5,651 nt of DNA, from assembly GCA_041672385.1 (NCBI GenBank), contig JBAYZQ010000152.1, positions 1 through 5,651 of the forward strand, read 5' to 3'. Each line of letters opens with the position of its first letter. Position 1 is the first letter of the stretch. Shown here in pieces: positions 1 through 5,651 of the stretch. Source of the stretch: JBAYZQ01 sp041672385 (GTDB lineage: Bacteria > Spirochaetota > Spirochaetia > Sphaerochaetales > Sphaerochaetaceae). A program made the translations under genes and the position numbers. The notes beneath the pieces are model-generated. The model saw nothing but the letters and a program-made list of their open reading frames with translations. It ran no database searches and was not told where the DNA came from.

Positions 1-1
1 T

Positions 2-1234
2 AATTCTTTTTTTGCTTCATGTGAGAAAGTTTTCAGACCAGATCTAAAAAATTCTCCAATAGTTGTACTTTCAAATAATGACGGATGTATTGTTGCTCTG
101 ACGCAGGAAGTAAAAGATCTTGGAATTCAAAGAGGTGAACCCTATTTTAAAGTTGAAAAATTACTTAAAAAATCTGGATGTGCTGTTTTTTCTTCTAATT
201 ACACCTTGTATCAAGATATTTCAAGACGAATCTTTGAGATTCTTGGAATTTTTGTTGAAGATATTGATCTATATTCAATAGATGAAGCCTTCTTTTCTTT
301 TCCTGAATATCTTAATGAAAACGAAGTTTCAAGTTACATTAATAAACTTCATAATACGCTGTATCGCAGAACTGGAATGAAAGTATCAATCGGTATTGGA
401 AGAACAAAAACTCTTGCAAAGATTGCCAATCATATTGCAAAGAAAAATAATGGAGCTTTTTATTTATCAAAAGAGAAAGAAGAAAAGATTATAAAGAATT
501 TACCAATCAAAGAAGTGTGGGGAATAGGTTATAGAAATGCCTATAAGCTTGAAAGTTTTAAAATTTATACTGCAGGAGCTCTCATTGAAAAAGATGATAA
601 ATGGATAAGAAAGAATTTTTCAATAACGGGCTTAAGAACTGTTTATGAATTAAGAGGAATCCCCTGTATAAATGAAGATGACTACAGGATAAGGTCGTTT
701 GCAAGTGGTATTAGTTTTCAAAAACCAGTAACAAGCTTTGAAGAATTACTTGAAAGTTTGGCCTGTCATTGTTCAGTGGTTGCATCAAAACTAGTATCAA
801 AAAATATAAAAGCAGGTACAGTTGGAGTACAAATAAACTCAAATAGATTTCGAGATAATTATTATTCTTCCTTTTATTACATTAAGCTTACACAAAGTTC
901 TTGTTATGTTCCTACATTTATAAAAGCCTGTCGTTCCTGTTTGGAACATATTTACAAAAATAACGTTGAATACAAATCTTCTAGAGTTTTTGTTTATGAT
1001 TTTTCATTTTCACAGGATAGACAACTTAGTCTTTTTGATACACCAAATTATTCATCATTACTAAAGAAAAGAGATAATATGGCACTTTGCGTAAAAGAAA
1101 TTGAAACTAGTGAAGGTAAGAATGTTATTCATCCAGCAATTACCTATTCAAAAAGAAAGCATGACCTTTCAAGCAGAAAATATCTTTCCCCTTGCTATAC
1201 AACAAGATGGAAAGATATTGCAAAAGTATATTGA
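2..1234 (+). CDS. umuC: DNA polymerase V catalytic subunit UmuC (Y-family translesion polymerase), 5' end cut by window
   Basis: This is the error-prone polymerase subunit that, with processed UmuD (UmuD'2), copies past DNA lesions during the SOS response. The frame is open from base 2 to a TGA at 1232-1234, giving 410 visible residues. The first, NSFFASCEKVFRPDL, aligns to about residue 8 of E. coli UmuC (422 aa), so only the start and the first catalytic Asp lie off-window. TTG at 206 is an internal Leu codon, not the start. Visible motifs: LSNNDGC (fingers/palm); SIDE at visible residues 92-95, the catalytic Asp-Glu pair matching E. coli D101/E102; SIGIGRTKTLAKIANH at 129-144; VWGIG helix-hairpin-helix region near 171-175; RSF at the start of the little-finger domain near 231; a beta-clamp-binding motif QLSLF at 341-345 (bases 1022-1036); and a C-terminal YLSPCYTTRW motif. 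All active-site elements that can be seen are intact, with no frameshift. umuD usually precedes umuC and would be off-window. The SOS control region is likewise not visible. Confidence 0.94.
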   Translation, partial: NSFFASCEKVFRPDLKNSPIVVLSNNDGCIVALTQEVKDLGIQRGEPYFKVEKLLKKSGCAVFSSNYTLYQDISRRIFEILGIFVEDIDLYSIDEAFFSFPEYLNENEVSSYINKLHNTLYRRTGMKVSIGIGRTKTLAKIANHIAKKNNGAFYLSKEKEEKIIKNLPIKEVWGIGYRNAYKLESFKIYTAGALIEKDDKWIRKNFSITGLRTVYELRGIPCINEDDYRIRSFASGISFQKPVTSFEELLESLACHCSVVASKLVSKNIKAGTVGVQINSNRFRDNYYSSFYYIKLTQSSCYVPTFIKACRSCLEHIYKNNVEYKSSRVFVYDFSFSQDRQLSLFDTPNYSSLLKKRDNMALCVKEIETSEGKNVIHPAITYSKRKHDLSSRKYLSPCYTTRWKDIAKVY

Positions 1235-1244
1235 AGATTTAAGT

Positions 1245-1296
1245 TCTTTTATTTTTTGTTTTTCTTTTTCTTTTTTTCTTTGTCTTTTTCTTTTCT
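1245..1296. repeat. T/C-rich low-complexity tract encoding the lysine run of TopB
   Basis: On the + strand this stretch is almost all T and C (23 consecutive pyrimidines at 1259-1281, including T7 at 1271-1277), with recurring TTTTTC units. On the minus strand it encodes the terminal lysine-rich residues of TopB. For umuC transcripts it supplies a long U-rich stretch right after the stop codon. I see no stable GC-rich hairpin before it, so a classical intrinsic terminator is not supported. Confidence 0.6.
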
Positions 1297-3597
1297 GGCA
1301 TTACTTGCAGCTATAAAATCAGCAAAAGTACCACCTGTAGATTTTTGAGAAGGTGTGAACTTTTTATCAATAGGTTTACTTGGGGTTTTTTCAGTTTCAA
1401 ATTTCTTTTTATAATCTTTTTTATAGTCTGTTTTGTAGTTATTATTAGGCTTAAAATGACTTGGTTTAACAACTTTTAATTCTGTTTTCCAAGTGTATTC
1501 AACTATAGGAGTGGCTACTAATTTCTTTACTGTGTTAGTTTTTTTAACTATTATTTTCTTTTTTCCATTAACAACAACAGCTTGTGTTTGTATTACTGGT
1601 TTCACTGTCTTTGTTGTTGCTTTTTTTATTACCACTTGTTTTTTGTCTTCAACTTTTACACGTACTTTTGTTTCACATTCTTCATAACCACAACTAAAAC
1701 GCTGACAAATATTATGAATTTGTCCATATTCATCAGTAACTTTTATCATTGGCCAAGAACAGAAAGGACAAGTTTTTTCTCCCATTTTTTTAGGGTCATA
1801 AGTTAGATGAGAAGATGTAACTTGATTTACAAGATCGTGAGCACAAGTTTTTATATCTTTTATAAAAGTTTCTACTTCTTCTGACCCATCTGCAATTTTA
1901 CTAAGTCTCATTTCCCAATTTGCTGTTAGTTCCGGTGATTTTAAGAGAGATGGAACTAACCTAATAAGTTCACGACCTTTTGGAGTTGGGAAAAGATATC
2001 TATCTTTTCTTTCCATACAGTGACTATTGATTAATTTTTCTATGATATCAGCTCTTGTTGCAGGAGTTCCAATTCCATTTGTAAGATTTCTTTTTTGTTC
2101 TTTATCTTCAACAAATTTTCCAGCGTGTTCCATCGCAAACAACAAAGTTGCCTCTGTATAACGATCAGGTGGAGTAGTTGCAGTTTTCTTGAGTATTATT
2201 TTTTGAACAGGAAGAGCGGAGCTTTCGTTCAAGGTTGTTAAAGGTGGTACTTCGTATTCATCATTTTGAAGAGTTTTAAATTTATTATCTGCTTCTTTTG
2301 ATATTTCTTTCCAACCTAAAGAAATAGGTGTGGAAAAACGTGAAATAAAATTATGATTTTCAATATCAAGAGTAAGAGTAATAGTTTGATAAGTGTAATC
2401 TTCACTTAAAACTTCCAAAAACCTTATGGCAATTAAGGTCCAAAGGTCTTTCTCGTTTTTATTAAGTTTTGAAAGGTTGACCTTTTGTTCAGTTGGAATA
2501 ATTGCATGATGGTCACTGACCAACTCATTTTGAACAAATCTAGATAAATCTTTTCTTGTCCCTTCTAGGGCAAGTTTTGTTGCCTTAAGTCCAAATTCAG
2601 TTGTTGAAAGGGCTTTAAGTCTATCTGGGAAAGTAGCTATTATATCATCTGAAATATAATGACTATCGGTTCTAGGATAAGTAACTATTTTGTGTATTTC
2701 GTAAAGTCTTTGAAGTGTATCAAGAGTTTGCTTTGCACTGAAGTTCAAGATGTTATTTGCATCTTGTTGTAAGGAAGTCAAAGAATAGGCAAGAGGAGGT
2801 GTTTCAGTCTTTGTTTCTTGTGCAATATCTACAATTTTAGCTTTAGCATTTTGAGAATCTTTTTGTATTTTTAGAGCTAGTTCTTTGTCTTCAATTCTTG
2901 TGGAAGAGGGACTTGAATAATAGGATGCTTTGAAAGCTCCAAAATCGGCTCTTATAGTCCAATAAAAATTTCCTGAAAAACTGTCAATCTCATCTTCTCT
3001 TTGAGTAATCAAAGCTAAAGTTGGAGTTTGAACTCTACCTGCTGAAAGGGGTGTATCGTAAAAGCAACTTAACGCTCTTGAAATATTATAACCAATGTAC
3101 CAATCTGCAGCACTTCTACATTCAGCAGCATGGTAGAGATTTAAATAATCATCTCCTGATTTGAGGTTTGCAAAGCCTGTTTTGATAGCTATTTCAGTTT
3201 GACTACTTATCCAAAGCCTTAAAAGAGGTTTATTACACTTTGCTTGTTGTATAATCCACCTTGCAACTAGTTCGCCTTCACGGCCAGCATCTGTTGCAAT
3301 TATTATTGTAGAAATATCTTCTCGATTTAAAAGACCCTCTACAATTTTGTACTGCTCTTTAGTTTTTTCAATTACAAGATTTTCCAATTTTTCAGGAAGA
3401 ATTGGAAGAGTTCCAAGGGACCATTTTCTATACTGGGGAGAATAATAATTCGGACTGGCAGGACTTACCAGATGACCAAGGGCCCAAGTAACAACATATT
3501 CTTCATTTTCAAAATACTTATTTTGAGATTTACAACCAAGAACATGGGAAAGTTCTCGGCCGATACTTGGTTTTTCTGCTAAAACTAAATTTTTCAC
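1249..3597 (-). CDS. topB: DNA topoisomerase III (type IA) with a long lysine-rich C-terminal tail
   Basis: A type IA topoisomerase cuts one DNA strand through a 5'-phosphotyrosine link, passes a strand and reseals; TopB acts mainly in decatenation and in resolving replication and recombination intermediates. The 782-residue protein begins with a Toprim domain: AEKPS holds the catalytic Glu8, and TDAGREGE (102-109) holds Asp103 and Glu107. Gly replaces the second Asp of the common DxD motif; from memory this TDAGREGE form is normal in Firmicutes-type TopB. Other motifs are GRVQTPTLALI (187-197), the active-site Tyr307 in VTYPRTDS (bases 2677-2679), SDHHAIIPT (361-369) and NGIGTPATRA (507-516). 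A Cys cluster (C610, C613, C631, C636, C641) looks like one zinc ribbon. Residues ~642-782 are a basic, low-complexity tail ending in a lysine run. The protein is longer than E. coli TopB (653) and B. subtilis TopB (about 727). The GTG start is supported by AAGGAG five bases upstream and by the N-terminus expected of the family. It converges on umuC with 14 bp between stops. Confidence 0.96.
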   Translation of the reverse strand: MKNLVLAEKPSIGRELSHVLGCKSQNKYFENEEYVVTWALGHLVSPASPNYYSPQYRKWSLGTLPILPEKLENLVIEKTKEQYKIVEGLLNREDISTIIIATDAGREGELVARWIIQQAKCNKPLLRLWISSQTEIAIKTGFANLKSGDDYLNLYHAAECRSAADWYIGYNISRALSCFYDTPLSAGRVQTPTLALITQREDEIDSFSGNFYWTIRADFGAFKASYYSSPSSTRIEDKELALKIQKDSQNAKAKIVDIAQETKTETPPLAYSLTSLQQDANNILNFSAKQTLDTLQRLYEIHKIVTYPRTDSHYISDDIIATFPDRLKALSTTEFGLKATKLALEGTRKDLSRFVQNELVSDHHAIIPTEQKVNLSKLNKNEKDLWTLIAIRFLEVLSEDYTYQTITLTLDIENHNFISRFSTPISLGWKEISKEADNKFKTLQNDEYEVPPLTTLNESSALPVQKIILKKTATTPPDRYTEATLLFAMEHAGKFVEDKEQKRNLTNGIGTPATRADIIEKLINSHCMERKDRYLFPTPKGRELIRLVPSLLKSPELTANWEMRLSKIADGSEEVETFIKDIKTCAHDLVNQVTSSHLTYDPKKMGEKTCPFCSWPMIKVTDEYGQIHNICQRFSCGYEECETKVRVKVEDKKQVVIKKATTKTVKPVIQTQAVVVNGKKKIIVKKTNTVKKLVATPIVEYTWKTELKVVKPSHFKPNNNYKTDYKKDYKKKFETEKTPSKPIDKKFTPSQKSTGGTFADFIAASNARKEKDKEKKKKKNKK

Positions 3598-3602
3598 AAA
3601 TT

Positions 3603-3608
3603 CTCCTT
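3603..3608 (-). promoter_or_regulatory. Ribosome binding site of topB
   Basis: On the minus strand AAGGAG lies five bases before the GTG start codon of topB. This is a full match to the anti-Shine-Dalgarno core. It decides the start, because the gene begins with GTG rather than ATG. Confidence 0.85.
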
Positions 3609-3639
3609 CGGTATTATTAACCTAACTAATCAAGTAAAG

Positions 3640-3669
3640 ATTTTACAGTTTTAGTAATTGGAATTTCAA
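3640..3669 (-). promoter_or_regulatory. Candidate sigma-70-type promoter of topB
   Basis: Read on the minus strand, TTGAAA (3669-3664) and TAAAAT (3645-3640) are separated by 18 bp, with five of six matches to each consensus hexamer. Transcription would start near 3633, leaving a leader of about 35 nt before GTG at 3597 that includes the AAGGAG site. In such AT-rich DNA a match like this can arise by chance, but position and spacing are sensible. Confidence 0.5.
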
Positions 3670-3696
3670 GAGGGGAACTAGAAAAATAATAAATTA

Positions 3697-3780
3697 ATTG
3701 AGTATAGTTTTTCCTTTATTTAAAAGGGATGACAATTAAAAAAAACATTGAATTATAAAATATATTGATTTACACTCAAT
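3697..3780. repeat. Inverted repeat pair in the divergent intergenic region
   Basis: ATTGAGTATA at 3697-3706 and TACACTCAAT at 3771-3780 are inverted copies matching at 9 of 10 positions, with 64 bp between them. The right copy also forms a smaller palindrome, TATTGA-N7-TCAATA (3763-3781), next to the predicted start of the rightward transcript. The pair could be two binding sites of one regulator or chance in AT-rich DNA. No U-tract makes it a terminator. Confidence 0.35.
3729..3776 (+). promoter_or_regulatory. Candidate promoter region of the Wzi-family gene
   Basis: Two weak options overlap here. ATGACA (3729-3734) lies 19 bp before TATAAA (3754-3759), giving a start near 3766. TTGAAT (3748-3753) lies 17 bp before TACACT (3771-3776), giving a start near 3783 and a leader of about 20 nt. 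Neither has both good hexamers and ideal spacing, so the region is marked rather than a single site. Confidence 0.3.
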
Positions 3781-3790
3781 AAAAAAATTA

Positions 3791-3798
3791 AGGGAAGG
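3791..3798 (+). promoter_or_regulatory. Ribosome binding site of the Wzi-family gene
   Basis: AGGGAAGG sits five bases before the ATG at 3804 and is a purine-rich Shine-Dalgarno-like site. It supports this start, which is also the one that gives a well-formed signal peptide. Confidence 0.75.
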
Positions 3799-3803
3799 TT
3801 GAT

Positions 3804-5528
3804 ATGAAAAAATCATCAATTATTATATTTATATTTATAATATTTCAAATTAGTTCTTTAGGAGCTTTTAACAATCAACAGAAAATATATCCGATTGACT
3901 CAGAAGTTTATTCTGCAATGGAAAAACTATACATTCTAGAAGGACATGCTTTGCCTTCAAATTCAGGACCGTGGAGTGAGCAAGAACTACTTCAAATGCT
4001 TAATCGGGTTGATTGTTCTTCTACCGTATCTAAAAACCTTTATGAATGGATTAAAGGAAAACTATCTATTGATCCCAAAACAATGATGGGAGAAGAAATA
4101 GGAATGAGTTTCAATTTTAACATGGCCATAGAGGGATATTTACATAAAAATACTGAGGTTTTTAATGATGAACATTTCTGGATCCATGGTTTTTTAGATA
4201 GGGCTCCTTTCTTTTTGTGTGATTGGGAAACTTGGAGTACTGATAATATTTATATATATTTTGAAGCTGGATTAATGAATTCCCTTGGTAACCAACATAA
4301 TAATATAGATGGAAACAGACTTTATAAAAATTCTTTTACAACAAATATACCTTTTGTAACACCTGCAGAAATTGGTTCGGATGCTGATTTTACTTTTCCA
4401 TATAGAAGTTTTGCTTCTTTTGGTGCGGAACATTGGAATTTATCAATTGGTAGAGATCGTTTAGGTTGGGGAAGTGGAGAATCAGGAAACTTTATGTTAG
4501 GTTCTCATTTTATTCAACATGATTTTGTAAAATTTACAACCTATCATGAAAGATTTAAATACACATTATTAGCAGCCTTTTATCCACCTGATGCCTCAAT
4601 GGGAAAAGATCAAGATGAAGAAATTCCCGGGTTTTCAATGCTAATGGCCCATAGAATTGAATTTCGATTTTTAAAAGATAAAATTGGTCTGGCTTTAAGC
4701 GAATCAGTAATTTATAAAACCGAGCAAAATACTTTAAATTTAGCTACGATTAATCCCTTTGGATTTTTCCATAATGAGTATATTAGAGGTATGGCTAATT
4801 CCTTGATAACTGCTGAGCTTGATTTTAATCCTTTTGGCTCTGTTGACTTTTATGAACAGTTTGCTATCGATGAGTTTCCATTAGGAGAAACTGTACCTCC
4901 AGAAACAGGAGCTTATCCAAGTGCTTTTGCTTATATGCTAGGAATTAAAACAGCCGTTCCTGTTTCTAGCTATCTATTAAAAACTTTTTTAGAATTTGCG
5001 TTAACTGACCCTTTCTTGTATATTAGAGGATTGCAAGGCCAGACTCCAAATGGATATGGATATGATGCAATCGTAAAATCATTCAATAAACCTGGAGATT
5101 ACAAAAGAATGTTCTTAGGTTATGAATATGGAAATGATGTCGTTTTGGTAAATCTTGGAGCCAATCTTGAAGATATCGGTGTTTGGATGCTTAACATGAA
5201 TGTAATATTAATGTGGCATGGAAATAAAAGATTAGATTCTCCTTGGAGTGTTTATGGCTATAATGGGCAGAATGAACTCGTGAGTGTGTTATCAGGGGAC
5301 GTAATAGAAAAAACTTTTATTCTTTCTCTTGAAGGAAAAGTAAATATTCCTAAAATTGAAGGACTCTATCTTAAAGCCGGTGTTGATTATGTTAATATTG
5401 TAAATATGAAAAGTTCATTACCTACAATTGTTACTTACTATGATGAAGATTGCACCATCTATCTTAATGAAGAAGGAAAAAATCAAGACGATATTCAAGT
5501 AAGTCTTGGAATGGGATATACTTTTTAA
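3804..5528 (+). CDS. Probable outer-membrane beta-barrel protein of the Wzi (capsule assembly) family
   Basis: The 574-residue protein starts with a signal peptide: MKK, a hydrophobic stretch at residues 5-19, and a likely signal peptidase I site after Ala21 (LGA|F). No Cys is placed for a lipobox. Residues ~30-70 form a helical segment (a run of the type YxxMEKLYILEGHALPSNSGPWSEQEL) resembling the periplasmic N-terminal helices of Wzi proteins. The rest alternates short amphipathic strands and turns, with the hallmark-like LSIGRDRLGWGSGESG at 213-228, then INPFGFFHNEY (316-326), NSL (332-334) and a DFYEQFAIDEF segment (348-358). It ends in GYTF; a terminal Phe is the usual BAM recognition residue for barrels. 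Known family members (E. coli and Klebsiella Wzi) anchor capsule polysaccharide at the cell surface. The family call rests on motif pattern and overall layout, so it is less sure than the location. A different surface-polysaccharide or transport porin is possible. ATG at 3804 is preceded by AGGGAAGG. No partner capsule gene is visible. Confidence 0.75.
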   Translation: MKKSSIIIFIFIIFQISSLGAFNNQQKIYPIDSEVYSAMEKLYILEGHALPSNSGPWSEQELLQMLNRVDCSSTVSKNLYEWIKGKLSIDPKTMMGEEIGMSFNFNMAIEGYLHKNTEVFNDEHFWIHGFLDRAPFFLCDWETWSTDNIYIYFEAGLMNSLGNQHNNIDGNRLYKNSFTTNIPFVTPAEIGSDADFTFPYRSFASFGAEHWNLSIGRDRLGWGSGESGNFMLGSHFIQHDFVKFTTYHERFKYTLLAAFYPPDASMGKDQDEEIPGFSMLMAHRIEFRFLKDKIGLALSESVIYKTEQNTLNLATINPFGFFHNEYIRGMANSLITAELDFNPFGSVDFYEQFAIDEFPLGETVPPETGAYPSAFAYMLGIKTAVPVSSYLLKTFLEFALTDPFLYIRGLQGQTPNGYGYDAIVKSFNKPGDYKRMFLGYEYGNDVVLVNLGANLEDIGVWMLNMNVILMWHGNKRLDSPWSVYGYNGQNELVSVLSGDVIEKTFILSLEGKVNIPKIEGLYLKAGVDYVNIVNMKSSLPTIVTYYDEDCTIYLNEEGKNQDDIQVSLGMGYTF

Positions 5529-5572
5529 ATATAATAAAAACTTAAATCTACACAATGTAAATTTTTATTTCA

Positions 5573-5601
5573 TTGACAAATGTTGATTTTCCCTATATTT
5601 T
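5573..5601 (+). promoter_or_regulatory. Candidate promoter for a gene beyond the right window edge
   Basis: A perfect -35 hexamer TTGACA (5573-5578) is followed after 17 bp by TATTTT (5596-5601), four of six matches. TATATT at 5594-5599 is a better hexamer but only 15 bp away. Predicted transcription start is about 5607, right at the left arm of a perfect inverted repeat. The interval 5529-5651 contains no credible coding sequence, consistent with a promoter region for an off-window rightward gene. Confidence 0.4.
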
Positions 5602-5605
5602 TAAA

Positions 5606-5630
5606 TTGACACTTTCAAAAAAAGTGTCAA
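5606..5630. repeat. Perfect 10-bp inverted repeat, operator-like
   Basis: TTGACACTTT (5606-5615) and AAAGTGTCAA (5621-5630) are exact reverse complements around a 5-base centre, CAAAA. Only 3 of 10 pairs are G-C and no U-tract follows on either strand, so it does not look like an intrinsic terminator. Its place at the predicted transcription start of the upstream promoter candidate is typical of a dimeric repressor operator. The regulator is unknown and may lie off-window. Confidence 0.7.
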
Positions 5631-5635
5631 AATAA

Positions 5636-5651
5636 AACATTTTATAATGTT
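5636..5651. repeat. Small palindrome at the window edge
   Basis: AACATT (5636-5641) and AATGTT (5646-5651) are exact inverted copies around TTAT. The right arm ends at the last base of the window, so the repeat may be longer. It also contains TATAAT at 5643-5648, which could be a -10 element, but no -35 lies at proper spacing. Confidence 0.4.

Noticed and set aside
1189..1204. CTTG-N8-CAAG hairpin near the umuC end as a topB terminator
   Set aside because: A four-pair stem inside conserved umuC coding sequence (the CYTTR region) with no U-tract on the minus strand.
206..1234. A 342-residue UmuC starting with TTG at 206
   Set aside because: The same frame is open back to base 2 and encodes conserved UmuC sequence (NSFFASCEKVFRPDL, LSNNDGC, FSSNYTLY), so TTG is an internal Leu codon.
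1101..1316. 71-codon + strand open frame across the umuC-topB junction
   Set aside because: It is out of frame within umuC and ends in the T-rich tract antisense to topB; the Phe/Leu/Ser-rich product reflects base composition.
1493..1806. Two hydrophobic + strand open frames (1493-1687 and 1582-1806)
   Set aside because: Both are antisense to the lysine-rich and zinc-finger part of topB. Their Phe/Val/Cys-rich look is the complement of Lys/Thr codons and there is no ribosome binding site.
3271..3294. Gly105 in place of the second acidic residue of the Toprim DxD motif of TopB, as a sign of inactivation
   Set aside because: The TDAGREGE form is, from memory, usual in Firmicutes-type TopB, and Glu8, Asp103, Glu107 and Tyr307 are all present.
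3598..3803. LexA/SOS box in the divergent intergenic region
   Set aside because: Neither a CTG-N10-CAG (E. coli type) nor a GAAC-N4-GTTC (B. subtilis type) site is present.
5553..5575. CAATG / CATTG hairpin after the Wzi-family gene as a terminator
   Set aside because: The stem is five pairs with a mismatch inside, and no U-tract follows; too weak to call.

Overview
The window holds three protein-coding genes and two short regulatory-looking intergenic regions. It is AT-rich throughout. Taxonomic reading (inference): a putative outer-membrane beta-barrel points to a diderm, while clear Shine-Dalgarno sites (AAGGAG before topB, AGGGAAGG before the barrel gene) argue against Bacteroidetes. An AT-rich spirochaete of the Treponema type fits best, but no rRNA or marker gene is present to confirm this.

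Layout. (1) Bases 2-1234, + strand: the 3' ~98% of a umuC gene, the catalytic subunit of a Y-family translesion DNA polymerase V. It is cut by the left window edge about seven codons after its expected start. (2) Bases 1249-3597, - strand: topB, a complete DNA topoisomerase III, converging on umuC with only 14 bp between the stop codons. Its last ~140 residues are a lysine-rich tail whose coding DNA is a T/C-rich tract on the + strand just after umuC. (3) Bases 3598-3803: a 206-bp divergent intergenic region with a reasonable sigma-70-type promoter for topB, weak promoter candidates for the rightward gene and an inverted repeat. (4) Bases 3804-5528, + strand: a 574-residue secreted protein, best read as an outer-membrane beta-barrel of the Wzi (capsule assembly) family. 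(5) Bases 5529-5651: no gene. It has a -35-like TTGACA with a weak -10, followed at the predicted transcription start by a perfect 10-bp inverted repeat, then a second small palindrome running into the window edge. This looks like the regulated promoter of a gene beyond the window.

The three genes do not form one pathway. umuC and topB are both DNA-transaction genes (damage-tolerant synthesis; decatenation and recombination-intermediate processing) but are convergent, so not one operon. The barrel gene stands alone here and no polysaccharide-export or capsule genes are visible. I found no CRISPR array, tRNA, rRNA, insertion sequence or toxin-antitoxin pair, and no strong evidence of an undescribed multi-gene system. 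The most interesting leads are the operator-like palindrome at the right end, the duplicated basic tail of TopB, and the solitary Wzi-like protein.
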